Shown here: piece by piece, positions 49,260 through 62,100 of the stretch
Numbering within the stretch: position 1 is the first letter of the stretch
How the letters are laid out: every line of letters starts with the position of its first letter
Source of the DNA: Vigna angularis
Taxonomy: Eukaryota > Streptophyta > Magnoliopsida > Fabales > Fabaceae
Direction: 5' to 3'
NCBI RefSeq assembly: GCF_016808095.1
Contig: NC_068971.1
Coordinates: 12,908,501 to 12,972,500 of the forward strand
DNA length: 64,000 bases
Notes under the pieces: model-generated
Seen by the model: only the letters and a program-made list of their open reading frames with translations
Told to the model about the DNA's origin: nothing
Databases searched by the model: none
Program-made: the position numbers and the translations under genes

Positions 49260-51180
49260 ATGGTTGATTACCACATTTGAGATATTGTCTATTGTAAAAC
49301 TCAAAACTCTATTACGATTTTATCCTTAAAAGACGTCTTAGAGGGTTAAGAGGGACAATGTATTTAAATTGTCATTGTTTTTTATTCCTTATTGATTTGG
49401 GATTATTGGACATATTGGGACACGTCCATCAATTAAGCTCTAAGAAGAACGAGAGGATTCATCTTTGGAATCAGTTTTTCATTCTCCTTAATTGAGGGTT
49501 ATGGGCCAAGGGTTTATATTCCCTTGGAGAATGGGGTTTGTGTTTGAAAACTCACTTTTGTCATAGATGAGGTCAATGTTCCAATCTCAAGTGCATTGAG
49601 ATAACATTATTATGGTCTAATTACCATATTTGAGGATTATTAGCTTTGAAGTTTAAACGGTCAAAACAAATGTGTATTTAAATTGTCATTAATATTGACT
49701 TAAATTGTTATTGACTTTCACTTATAAGTAATGTAGGACTATAAGACATATTGGAACACTTCACTAATCAAGGTTCAGAGAGAATTGTTGAATATTTTGG
49801 TAAGAAAACCAATAGTCAATTGTAGTATAATGATTTTTAAGTGAAAGTATCGATCTCACGATGAACAACTTCAATGAAATAGATAATTTTATCTCAAACA
49901 ACATATATACAAGGATATTCAATCTGATTCATAATGGATTTTGATTATTTATACTCCGTTGCGTGGAAGTAAAATATTAACAGCAAATAAGTTAGAGAAA
50001 GGATTAGCCACTCATGGTAGACATTGGCTTTCTAAGAGATGAAGAAGAAGATCCTACAACTAAAGTTGAAGAACAACTTTTTCAATAACTCTGTGATTTG
50101 ATTCCTAGCTCTCCCTCTCTTTCTTCCCGAATCATGAGTATATATACTGCACTAATTCTCGCTTAAGTGAGAAGGTACTTAATGGTGAAGAAAGGTCATT
50201 CTCGCTTAAGCTAAATTATTCTCGCTTAAGCAAGAATGACTTTTAAATTAATGGCTTCTTGGACGAATCTCGCTCAAGCGAGATCATTTTCGCTTAGGCA
50301 GGAGTGGCTTGTAGAAGGTACTTCTCTGATCAGCTCTCGCTTAGGCGAGATCATTCTAGCTTGGGCGAATTGTTGAAGGATTTGCTCTTCTCTTTTATTT
50401 TCTCTTTTCTTCTCTCTTAATTTACCTGAAACATATACAAAATAGTGATCAAATGATTTTCTTTTAATCAATAAATTGGAAACATATGATTACATTTCAT
50501 CTTTCTTAGATTAGGTAAAATTGATACAAATGTACACAATTTAAAACAAAAGTGCCAAAATTCCATATGAAAATTTATTGTTTTTTTGCATGTATCAAGA
50601 ATAAGGGTTCATCTTTAGAACCAGTTTTCCATTCTCCTTAATTAAGGGCGATTGGTAGAAAGGTTTCAATTCCTTTAAAGAATGAGGGTTTGTGTTTTAA
50701 ACATAAGATGATGTCAGTGTTTCAACCTCAAATTTGTTAACATAGCATCACTAAAGTCAATTATTGCATCTGAAGTATTGTTTGCTACGAAGTTCAGAGT
50801 TTTGCCATTATTTTATATTGTGGGAATAAGGTGTATTTAAATTGTTATTAGTTTCAATTCTTAAACAATGTGAAACTATTGGACATACCAAAATACTGGA
50901 ATAAGTTCACAATCAAGGTCTAAGGAGAATGAGATTCAACTTTAAAACCATTTTTCTTAGTTGATGGCTAAGAAAATGAGGGTTTCATTAGAGCTTGTGT
51001 TTTGAACCTCTTTTTTGTCTCACATATGATCTCAATGTTCCAACCTTAAGTTCAAAGGTATTGTCCGTTGTAAAACTCAAAATTTCATCACAAATTTGTT
51101 CTAATAGATTAATAGAGTTATTTAAATTGTTATTTGTCTCGACTAAATGATGTGATATTATTGCACCTGAACAAGAAAAA
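49260..51180. repeat. diverged tandem array, about 330-360-bp units
   Basis: At least three successive units share the same ordered landmarks: TTTGAGATATTGTCTATTG, GTATTTAAATTGTCATT, ATTGGACATATTGGGACAC, CATTCTCCTTAATTGAGGG, GGGTTTGTGTTTGAA, and TCAATGTTCCAATCTCAAGT. These recur near 49265, 49630 and 50765, and a partial unit starts near 51055. Units are only roughly 65-75% alike. No coding potential is evident. A solo LTR interrupts the second unit. Confidence 0.7.
49786..50597 (-). mobile_element. solo LTR with 5-bp target duplication
   Basis: The block runs TGTTGAATATTTTGG to GCATGTATCA, 812 bp, flanked by identical agaat (49781-49785 and 50598-50602). The tandem-array sequence reads continuously across it. 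It contains seven or so copies of CTCGCTTAAGCGAG-type palindromes between 50155 and 50370. AAGTATCGATCTCACGA near 49845 matches AAGTATCGTTTCCCAAGAGA in the LTR at 1634, which suggests a related family in the same, minus, orientation. Confidence 0.8.
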
Positions 51181-52048
51181 AATAGAGTATTATAAACCCA
51201 TTTTAATCTTTTTGAAAAAAAATAAAAGATTTTTAAAATTAATAAGTAAAAAATATAAATATCTTTATGAGAAGAAAAAAAAGGCTGCAATGTTATATTT
51301 GCATTTATAATAATATTGATTTATTGTATATCAAATCAAAACTTAACCAATGAATTACAGATCATGGAAAAACCCCAAATGGCATAATATTTTATAATTA
51401 AAAAAATAATTATTAAATAATGAAATATTGTATCTTTCTAAAGTTAAATTATGTAAATAAAAAATAAATGATAATTTTAATTACAACATAATTTGAATGA
51501 CATTACATGTATGTGTGTGGGTATTTAAGAAGCCAAGTGGCAAAAGATGTTTAGTTAGTTAGTGGGCATGGACACAATGCAAGTATCCCACTTCCTCAAA
51601 ATTTGACCATTTACTTCCCACTCATTTCGCCTCTTCCCTCTCTTTATCGTTTTTCTCTATCATTGATGTGCAATTTTTATTATGATTTCTTTGCTTAAAT
51701 CTAATTTTCCACAACTTAAGACATTTGATGCTAATTTCACAACCCCTATCCACATTTTCATTCCCATTTTTTGGTAATGGTAAGAAATTTTCGTTCATGA
51801 TCATCCTTATCTTTGGATCCCATACATTCACATACAAGGCTATAGTGGAAGTTATTTCAGATTTCAACCTTCAAAATACACCATATCCACCTTTTTTGTT
51901 TTGTTTTCATTTCAAATTTTCACCCACAGTATTACAATTTTGATGAAAGATCAAAGCACAAAGTTTACCTATCTATGGAGATTTTGACGCCATTGTTATC
52001 GCTCGAGCTTTGTCTTTGGCCATTTCCTTACAAATTCTCTCAGATGGA
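51181..52048 (+). other. upstream region of the PRAF-type gene
   Basis: AT-rich, with C/T-rich tracts near 51590-51660 that could be leader. TATTTAAG at about 51522 is a weak TATA candidate. An upstream ATG at 51975 opens a frame that runs past the predicted start out of frame, and another at 52044 overlaps it. A leader intron cannot be excluded. Confidence 0.35.
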
Positions 52049-54128
52049 ATGGCAGATCCTGCTAGTCATGGGAGTCTTGAACGTGATATTGAGCAAGTTA
52101 GTTTCACCTAAATTTTTCTTTAAGTTATTTTCTCTAAGATGTGTTCTTATTCTTCTTTTGAATGGAAATTATTTAAAATAAGACATGTTTTGTTAATTCA
52201 TTCAACATTTTGTTATAAGGATTATTATGCATCACTAATATGGATTTAATTTTTTTTATTATTATTTTACGAAGACACTCACTGCTTTGAAGAAAGGAAC
52301 TCAATTGATAAAGTACAGTCGAAAAACGAAGCCAAAAGTTCGTTCATTCAAACTTTCTCTGGTGAGATTTTTGTATTATATTAAATTTAGATATAGTATT
52401 ATAAACATGATTACTCTAATTTGTAAAGTGAAGTTGTGTATGATGATTTTGATATCTCTAAATAATTTCATATCTAGTGAAATTAACAGGATGAGAAAAC
52501 GTTGATTTGGATTTCTCATAAGAAGGAAAGGCATTTGAAATTATCTTCAGTTTCACATATTATCTCTGGACAAAGAACTGTAAGTATTATAAATGTTGTG
52601 ACATTTGTGTTCATGTTAACAATCTTTTAAAGATGTCTCATTTAATTATATTACAATTTCATTGTAGGCTGTTTTTAGAAGATATTTGCAACCAGAAAAG
52701 AATCATCTTTCATTTTCACTTGTTTATAATAATGGGGAGCGAACACTTGATTTGGTCAGAAAAAAACCTAACACTGCATTCTGATTTTGAATTTAATGTT
52801 AAATTTTAATAAAATGATTATATTGTTCTTATTTATTTATAGATATGCAAGGACAAAGATGAGACAGAGACATGGTTTAGAGGCCTTAATACATTAATTT
52901 CATCGGAAAAGTTAAATAGGAGCCTTGGAAGTGGATTTTCTTATGTGAGTTTTTTTATTTATGCGATAATATAGAGTAAATTATAATTATATTTTTCTAT
53001 TACATTTACATTATTTAAATTTAATTTTTTACAATTACAGTGGTTTCCCTGATCAAAGGTGCATTAAAATTGACAATGAAATGTTTTTAACACTAATTAA
53101 AAGTTTTTTACAAAATTTTTAAAAATTATGTATAAATGTATATATTTCAAGAAGAAATCTTAATGTAGTTCACTTTATATTTTATACTTTATGTTTGTTC
53201 TTTTTGAAGGACTATTATTTGTGTATTTTCAACCAGAGACTAATTTTTTTAATTCTCAAGTTTGAAGCAAGGTTGTAATCATGTGAAATTAAATGTTGAT
53301 TTTATTTTATTTTTCATTTCTTTATTTTTCACATCCATTCAAATGTAGGCTTCATGTACATGACTTTATTAAACTCTTAACAAAAGTATGAAATGTGTGT
53401 AATAACTTTACAAGAATATAAAATACCATTTATTAATCATATTTATTATAATCACTAACAATTTATGTTTGTTAAATATTACTACTGATATTACTTGGTA
53501 ACAATGATGCTTGTTAACAATCATTTGAGAAAATATATACTTTGAAAATAATTTAATGACAGTATATATAATAAATTTATAATTACAATTATTAAAATCT
53601 AATTAGATTTGAATTAAAAGTATTACAAAATATAACATATACTCATAAGTTTATTAAATTTAGAATGAATATATTCATTATACTTTATAAAAGTATAATA
53701 TTTTATTTCAAAGACTTTGGAATTAAATTACTTTTACAATATTTTAAGTATAAAACACATTTTTTTCACTTATTTGATTAATTCATAAATTTAGTCTTCA
53801 TATTTTAGATGTAGACATTTCGTCCCCTTGTTTTAGAAAGTATGCAACTTTTATTGTAATATTTTTAATTTAATCCTTGAGTGAGTATATGCTATATTTT
53901 ACAGCAATTGAATCCTAGACCTAATATGTTTACTTAATATATCATTATAAAATGATTCAGTTAACCAAAATATAAGAAATAAAAGGAAATGTAAAAAAAA
54001 AGTGAGTTGAAGCAAAATTGCAAGTTTTCTGAAACACGGGAACAATTGTCTATAATTTAAAATTGGATGTAGGAGAAAAATTACAAATGACGAAAATTTT
54101 ATTTAAACCATATTTATACTGTAAATTT

Positions 54129-54176
<48 letters not shown>

Positions 54177-57100
54177 CTTTAACGAAGTAAGTTAAAAATA
54201 CATAGTGATGTATTATGCTTAAAATAGTTTATGTAGCGCACAAGGCAAGACAAGACATCTTTTTAGGATAACATATTTGATAAATTATCAAATGTTAAGT
54301 ATCAATATTTATATGTTACATGACAGATTAATGATTGAATTTTGAAAAAAATAAGCATGAATATACTAAAAATGAGCTAAATAATTGTTCTTTTAAGATT
54401 TTACTAATTTTATTTTATATATACTAACATGAATGCATTGAAACATTTTTTGGATTGAGTAGTGAAAATAAAAGAGTGAAAAAGGAAAAAAGAAAATGAA
54501 AAATTGAATTGTTTAAGATAAATTAAGTAAAAAATAGAAAGAAACGAGGGAGAGTTATTCATTTATGTTCATTATTCATTGATTCTTTACTTATTCTCTT
54601 TTCATCCAAATAATTTAACTATTCAATCTTTTTTTTTTCTTTTCTCTCTTGTTTTCATTCCTAATCCATGGAAAGGATCAAGGCTAAGTGAAATGTGTGT
54701 ATTCTTTCTACTTGATTCAAATCAAAATGCATCATAAACATTTCTTTTGTTTCATGTAGTAATAATTTTTCATGGAAATGTTTAGTTGGCGAGGGTGTTA
54801 ATTAAGTAATTGTGAAATTTTAACAGGATGGTGTTAATGTTATCCCAAATGGTCATCGTTTTGCTGCAACACTACAATATGCTATAAGCTTTGCTGGTAA
54901 CAAGGTCCCTTTTGGTTTTGATAGTCATGAGTCTTCATTGAATTTGGCAAGTACAGATGTGGGGTTAGAGCGTGCTAATATGCAACCAAGAACAAGTATT
55001 GGAGATGGTTTTCGTATCAGTGTGTCAAGTACACCTAGTGTTTCAAGTTCAGGATCAGGACCAGATGACATAGAATCACTAGGTGATGTTTATGTATGGG
55101 GAGAGGTTTGGGCAGATGGGATTTCACATGATGTTTTCGTTACTCAACCCCCTGCTACAACAGATGTCTTGATTCCCAAACCATTGGAGTCAAGTGTTGT
55201 TCTTGATGTTCAACAGATTGCATCTGGAATGCGACACATTGCTTTAGTAACACGACAAGGAGAGGTTTTTACATGGGGAGAAGAATCTGGGGGCAGACTT
55301 GGTCATGGAATTGATAAAGATTTTAGTCGTCCTCATCTTGTTGAGTTTTTGGCAGTTACCAACATGGATTTTGTTGCTTGTGGAGAGAATCATACATGCG
55401 CCGTGTCTACTTCTGATGATCTTTTCTCATGGGGTGATGGTACATATAATGTTGGACTTCTTGGACATGGAACTGATGTCAGCCATTGGATACCAAAGAA
55501 GGTTAGTGGTCCTCTAGAAGGGCTTCAAGTTATATCTATATCATGTGGCACATGGCATTCTGCATTAGCAACTTCTAATGGGAAACTCTTTACCTTTGGT
55601 GATGGAACATTTGGTGTATTGGGTCATGGAAATAGACAAAGTGTATCATATCCAAAAGAGGTGCAATTGTTAAGTGGATTGAAAACTATTAAGGTTTCAT
55701 GTGGAGTATGGCATACTGCAGCCATTGTAGAGGTTACTTTTCAATCTGGTTCAAATGTTTTATCCAGAAAGCTTTTCACTTGGGGAGATGGTGACAAATA
55801 TCGTTTGGGACATGGAAATAAGGAAACATACCTTCAACCAACTTGTGTCTCTACACTTATTGAATACAACTTCCATCAAATAGCTTGTGGGCACACAATG
55901 ACTGTTGCCCTCACTACATCTGGTCATGTCTTCACCATGGGAAACACTGAAAATGGTCAATTGGGAAATCCTTTAGCTGATGGAAAAGTACCTATCCTAG
56001 TACAAGATAAGTTAGTGGGTGAATTTGTTGAGGAAATATCATGTGGGTCACATCATGTTGCAGCCTTAACATCAAGAAGTGAACTATATACATGGGGTAA
56101 AGGTGCTAATGGAAGATTGGGACATGGAGACATAGAAGATAGAAAGTCTCCAACATTAGTGGAATCCTTGAAAGATAGACATGTGAAGAATATTTCATGT
56201 GGCTCAAACTTTACATCTTGCATATGCATTCATAAATGGGTGTCTGGAGTTGACCAATCTATTTGCACTGGTTGTAGACAACCATTTGGTTTCACTAGAA
56301 AGAGACATAATTGTTATAATTGTGGATTAGTGCATTGTCATGGTTGCAGTTCAAGAAAAGTACTAAAAGCAGCCTTGGCTCCAACACCAGGAAAACCACA
56401 TCGTGTGTGTGACTCTTGTTATAATAAACTCAAAGCTGTTGAGGCATGTGCTAGTGCAAATCTCAATAGAAAAATTACTGCTACTACTTCTGCACCTCGC
56501 TCTTCCATGGATTCAAGGGAAAGATTTGGCACTGGAGAAATTAAGTCTTCAAGACTCATTTTGCCTCCAATCACAGAACCAGTAAAATATCATCAAATAT
56601 TGACTAATAAGCTGGGAAGCAGTTATCCTTCCATGTCTGCATCTTCCCAAATTCCAACACTTCTACAATTGAATGAGATTACATTTTCAAATTCAATGAA
56701 TTCCTCTCAAAACGTTATGAAGTCTGCTTTATCTCCTAATCCACCACCAATTTCACCTGCAAGACCATCGTCTCCTCATACAAGAAGGTCAAGCTCACCA
56801 CGTTCTCGAACAGGATTTTCTAGAAGTCTCATTGAAAGTTTGAACAAGTCAAATGAACTTCTAAATCAACAAGTTTCAACGCTGCAAAACCAGGTAAATT
56901 TACTGCACTCTCTTTCAATATCACTGAAAGAATACATACATGACATCATTAACATGTTTTTATGGATATTCTTTTCATTCAGTTACGAACTTTGAAGCAA
57001 AAACAAGTAATGGAAATTGCAAAGCTTCAGAAAAATGTTAGGGAAGCTACTTCCTTAGCTCTAGACGAATCTTCTAAACATAAAACTACGAAAGAGTTTT

Positions 57101-58664
57101 TTAACTCTACCGTAGATCAGGTAGTTTTTGTTTTGTATATTCCAAGGTTGTATTTAAACTTGAGGATTTATTAAACTTTATTTTCATTGCTCCAAATGTT
57201 GCCTCGTGATAAATAAACAGATCAACATGAATTTTGAATCATATACATGTTCTGCAATTTACATCCAATCCTTTATTAATGTACTTGTTTTTTGCATAGA
57301 TGCTTATGACAAAAGTAATAAACGTAGATGATTTAGATAACTTGTTTATTTGTTTATCATGTAAATTATAAACATACTTAAATGCATAATTTGAAATTGT
57401 TTTTAGGTTTACCCTCTTAATCATGTCATTTAATAAGAATATTTTCAGTTAGAAAAGAGGATGAAAAGCAACAAAAACATAAGTCAACTCCTCAACTTTT
57501 CTTATATAATCTTGACTTAGTTTATCTATTTTTCCTTTTATCCAGTTGAAGGAAATGGTGGAGAAGTTGCCACCAGAAGCTTTAGATAGTGAAAATTGGA
57601 AAACCATACTTACTGGAGCTGAAGATTTTCTGAGAGTTAGTTCAGAATCTGAAATGCCCTCCATATCCCCAAGTAACAATTCTCAACAACAAAATGTTCC
57701 TAATAAACTTGACTCAAATGATAGTTCTTCTAAATTGCAAGACGAAAATAGTGAAACTGAAGGAGTTGAATCATCATCACGAGATGAAGGAAATGTTCTT
57801 CAAGAAAGTAACAACTCATATTTATCAAATAATGAAGCATCCATGTCTTTACAAAACTCTCTAAGAGAACCTTCAAGATCAATGAGAGAAGGAGAAACAC
57901 AAGTCATTGAACAGTTTGAACCTGGTGTATATGTAACATTAATAGTAAAGCCTAATGGTATCAAGGCTTTCAAACGAGTTAGATTCAGGTACTGTCGTTA
58001 TTTAGTTTTTATATGCAACAATTTTCAATTTCTTTCTCAACATGCATTCTGGTTATGTTTGAATTGTTATACAACCATTAACTTTATAAATTTAGCAATA
58101 GTTTTATCTTTATATGAAAATGTGGGTATGTATACTCAGTTTGTTTGTGTTCTTGTGAGTAAACTAAGACAATAATAGCATCTATATATGTTAATGATTA
58201 ATAAATACATTGCATGAATGATGAATAAGATATTAGGTTTGCAAGCAACCCATCAACTATATATGTGATCTTCATTTCATAAATAAAATTCACAAAATTT
58301 GATAAATTTTATGTTTTTCTTGTCACTAAGTAATAAATAGTTTTCATTCTTCCATGTTATCATGTTTACATAAGTTCTTAGTTGATTATGAGAATTCTTT
58401 TATGTGACATGATATTGTTTTTTATTTGTAATTATTCCTATCTTCACGTTCTTAATTAGTTTTTGAAGATATATTTATACATATCTTTTGTGTAGTAAAC
58501 GAAGGTTCCATGAACATCAAGCAGAAGAATGGTGGAATAAAAACAAAGATAGGGTGCTTAGGAAATATAGTACTTTAGCAGCTACAAAAGCTGATGGTTC
58601 TGCGTCATCTAACACGCTACCACCACCACCTGCAGAAGAAAATATTGAGGCAATGTCTTCCTAA
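52049..58664 (+). CDS. PRAF: PH-RCC1-FYVE-BRX domain protein (PRAF family)
   Basis: Exons: 52049-52096, 52275-52361, 52490-52579, 52668-52754, 52843-52944, 54827-56893, 56983-57120, 57546-57988, 58496-58664. They join in frame to 1076 residues, near the length of Arabidopsis PRAF1. Domains in order: PH (about 10-130: [55 protein letters not shown]); seven-bladed RCC1-like repeats (about 225-605, repeated WGEVW/WGDG and LGHG); FYVE zinc finger (about 616-680: [20 protein letters not shown]); coiled coil (about 820-890); and a BRX domain at the C-terminus ([14 protein letters not shown] ... [20 protein letters not shown]). Family members bind phosphoinositides through PH/FYVE and may act as exchange factors through RCC1. 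The start was chosen because MADPASHG...DIEQ matches the family N-terminus. Cellular role here is inferred. Confidence 0.93.
54131..54171. repeat. (TA)n microsatellite in intron 5 of the PRAF gene
   Basis: About 20 TA units in the 1.9-kb intron 52945-54826, the longest intron of the gene. Confidence 0.95.
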
Positions 58665-59332
58665 TTCTAATTCCTAGTTTTACTTAGGCGTCACTTTAGT
58701 TTGATGAAATGATAAATTATAGAAAATACCATTAATGTTTCATGTGTAGTGAAGAATGTATCTAGGTATATTAATTTAAGAGTTTTGTAGATTGTGAAGT
58801 TTGTGTAAATGATGATAAATGAAATGTTTATTCATATTTTGAAAAATATACACTTGTCGATGTTAAAATAAGTTCAATTTTTCAGGGATGAACTTTCTCA
58901 CAAAATTCAAATATAAAAAAATGAGTGATAATTTCACTTCGATATATCAATGAAAATAAGTTTTCATGTGTAGTGTGGTTGATATCTAGTGCTCAAAATT
59001 CTGGTGAAGAATCTTAATTTAACATGACTTATGTATAGAAATGCTCTCTTTAGAAAGGCAAAAATAAACTGCATCAAATAATAATTAGTTGTTAATATAT
59101 TAATGGTATGCATTAGCTTTATTAAGACAAAGTGATCAATGTGTTCCACTCCTAAGTAAAGTAACTTTATTCGAATGAGAAAAATATCATAAAATATCCA
59201 CATCAGTGAGAAAATATCATAAAGTATATATATAAGTGAGAAAATAATTTTCTAATTGTTAATATATAAATGTTAGAAAGTTTTTACAAAAAGACATACT
59301 GAAATATATACTACGGATGTAGTAAATTTCAC
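58665..59332. other. 3' flank of the PRAF gene, nothing else recognised
   Basis: AT-rich. No canonical AATAAA lies close to the stop; GATAAATGAAATG near 58811 is the best poly(A) candidate. Confidence 0.4.
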
Positions 59333-59469
59333 CTCGGGAAAGTTATAGCAAGTTTAGCTGGGTTTGGTTTTCCCATAACCAAAGTATAGGCCTTCTTGTC
59401 TGCTCCAGTTATGAGCTCCTTCATTTGATTGATTATGTGAAGATAACCAGCCACATCAGTAGGCAATAT
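59333..59469 (-). pseudogene. DPH2 (diphthamide synthesis) gene fragment
   Basis: The minus strand reads ILPTDVAGYLHIINQMKELI, then TGADKKAYTLVMGKPNPAKL and AITFPR, without a stop. This resembles the segment of plant DPH2 (2-(3-amino-3-carboxypropyl)histidine synthase subunit 2) that reads KKAYTLVMGxPNPAKLANFPEC. Intact DPH2 acts with DPH1 in the first step of diphthamide formation on elongation factor 2. Only about 45 codons, one exon's worth, are present; the cysteine that follows in the family is missing and no neighbouring exons are visible. I read it as a displaced fragment; assignment is by recognition only. Confidence 0.6.
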
Positions 59470-59744
59470 ATTAAATTAAATCCCACTTCTATTAAAGAAA
59501 AACAAGCATATAAAATATTTACTCTCACACGAAATAGTTTCCACATTTCTTATAGCTACCTAAACCATATGACCAAGACTGTGAACCATTTACATATCCA
59601 TTTTGTAATCATAGATAATAATCAAATGATGTCTCACATAATTCTTCTTATCCCATTCAAGGTTAGTAACATTAAGGATTCATTCTTGATATCCTTTCTT
59701 ACTAGACAACAATATTCAAATAATATGCCCCATTGTGCCCCTCA

Positions 59745-59915
59745 CTGTGGAAATTGCTCATGAAGGTACAATAGTCCTCTTGTTGCTCCCAAAGCAATGT
59801 GTTGTCTTGTGTCCCTCACTATGGAAATTGCTCATGAAGGTACAATAGTCCTCTTGCTGCTCCCAAAGAAATGTGCTTCCTAGTGCCCCAATTCAGCATT
59901 GGTTTACCTGACAAC
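59745..59915 (-). pseudogene. LRR receptor kinase fragment, duplicated in tandem
   Basis: The minus strand reads GKPMLNWGTRKHISLGAARG then LLYLHEQFP and a stop. Next comes a second copy 73 bp on with TRQHIALGATRGLLYLHEQF, again followed by a stop. This is kinase subdomain VIa of NIK/SERK-type LRR receptor kinases (WxTRKxIALGAARGLLYLHEQC, just before the HRD catalytic loop). The catalytic loop itself is absent in both copies. With the nearby DPH2 fragment in the same orientation, this looks like shuffled gene debris, possibly carried by a transposon. Confidence 0.7.
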
Positions 59916-60751
59916 CACCAATTTGGTATTAGAATCCTTAGATACAATCTTTCTTGATAAAAATGTTTCTATCTTCATTTCTCTTTTTCACAAATAATAT
60001 AAGAAATTTGTTACACTAAAAACACTATTTGCAAACATAAGGGTGATACTTTCAAAGTATGAAGCATATTAATAAGTTTATTCCATTATAAGTTAGCTAC
60101 ATAAATCACAATATATCAATAATATTAATGTTTAGCTAGAAAATAGAATAAAAGAAGCATAAATAAATTAAAGAAAACAATGGCATAAATAATAGGATTA
60201 GATACCAGCTTTTGGTTACGCTTCCCTTTTCCCATGACACTAAACTCCTACAACCTCCTCTGTTGCAGCTTCAGCCTTAACAACATACTCAAAATTTGTA
60301 ACCTAAATTGTGGAATCCACTCAGTCGATCAAAAGCACAGAAACCCAACAAAAAACTAAATGCAAAAGAAAAACGGTAAATAAATTTCGTGTAGCAATTC
60401 TTGTAATAAAGGAAAGATTGATGTTGACATGGTAGGAAAATGTAATGGAGGCAAAGTGCTCCATCATCTATCAAGAACTACAAGTACATCTATAAAAAAA
60501 TTCCTAAATATCAAAGAACTCATACTTTAAGAAATCATTACAATAGCATCACATGAATGGTCGTGAATCTTGAATCAAGCCATATAATGCTTTCACAACA
60601 ACAAAATAATAATGAAAAAAATTCAGAGGCAACAGTGCACAGTCGATTAAGTTCATAAAAATTTGATTCGCATGTGTGAAAGAACAAACAAGCGATACAA
60701 ACTACAAAGAGATAAAAAAAAAAAAGAAAGAGTGATCTAACCTAAAGAAGT

Positions 60752-62100
60752 GACAAAGGAAGGTAGTGAGTGAGAGCCGACAATAACGATTGAAGAAGGA
60801 TTGAAAGAACTTAGATGATGGTGAGAAGTTTGAATAAGGAGAAGGGAAGCTAAGAAGGGAAAATGAGAAGGGAAGAAGGAAAAGCGAATGTGAAGTGGTG
60901 GAGAAGAAGGAGTGAAACCAGAAGATGAAAAAAGAAAACAGTGACGCAGCAAATGGGGAAAACTAGGGATTGTGAATATATACTAGTGCTTACCGGCGGT
61001 TTGCAGAAAAACTGCCAAAAAATTAATTTAAAAAATTTAAAATAGAAAACTTATCTGCGGTTATGTTTACTAAACCCGTTGGAAAAATGTTTTGAATAGA
61101 AAATTTAAAACTTAGTGGATTGTTTTTTAAAAGCTCCAGAAACTAAAGGCAGTTTTGAAAACCGCAAAAAAAAACCCCTACTATAATTAAATTTTTTTAT
61201 AATAAGAATGACGAAGGAAAGTAGTGAGTGAGAGCTTACAATAACAATTGGAGAAGGATTGAGAGAACCTAGAAGATGGTGAGAAGTTTGAATAACGAGA
61301 ATGGAAGCTAAGAAAGGGAATAAGAAGGGAAGAAGGAAAAGTGAATGTGAAGTGGTGGAGAAGAAGGAGTGAAACCAGAAGATGAAAAAAGAAAACAGCG
61401 ACGCAGTAAATGGGGAAAACTAGGGATTGTAAATATATACTAGTGCTTACCGGCGGTTTGCAGAAAAACCGCCAAAAAATTAATTTAAAAAAATTAAAAT
61501 AGAAAACTTAACTGCGGTTATGTTTACTAAACCCACTGGAAAAAAAGTTTTGAATAGAAAAATTAAAACTTCGTGGATTTTTTTTAAAAGCTCCAAAAAC
61601 TAGAGGCAGTTTTGAAAACCGCGAAAAAGAAAACCTTTACTATAATTAAATATTTTTGTAGTGAGAAGCGACGAAGGAAAGTAGTGAGTGAGAGCTTACA
61701 ATAACAATTGGAAAATGATTGAGAGAACCTAGAAGATGGTGAGAAGTTTGAATAAGGAGAAGGGAAGTTGAGAAGGGAAGAAAAGCGAATGTGAAGTGGT
61801 GGAGAAGAAGGAGTGAAACCAGAAAATGAAAAAAGAAAATAGCAACCCAACAAATGAGAAAAACTAAGAACTGTGAATATATACTAGTGCTTACTGGCGG
61901 TTTGCCGAAGCCAAAATATTAATTTAAAAATTTTAAAATAAAAAACTTAACTGCAGTTATGTTTACTAAATCCACTGGAAAAAAATTTTGAATAGAAAAA
62001 TTAAAACTTCGTGGATTGTCTTTTAAAAGCTCCGGAAACTAGAGACAGTTTTGAAAACCACAAAATACAAACTCTACCATAATTAAATATTTTTGTGGTG
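60752..62100. repeat. three tandem copies of a 460-bp block containing a small CACTA-like insert
   Basis: Copies start at 60752, 61210 and 61670 (each GACRAAGGAARGTAGTGAGT). Each has an outer purine-rich half of about 230 bp (GAAGTGGTGGAGAAGAAGGA, open on the minus strand as SLLLLHHFTF). The inner AT-rich half of about 215 bp starts ACTAGTGCTTACCGGCGGTT and ends ATAATTAAATATTTTTGTAG/TG. The inner half has CACTA-type edges (GTAGTG at 61657-61662 is CACTAC reversed; GTGGTG at the end of copy 3) and facing GCGGTTTT motifs, so it looks like a MITE. Copies are roughly 85-92% alike; the third has a shorter outer half. Confidence 0.85.
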
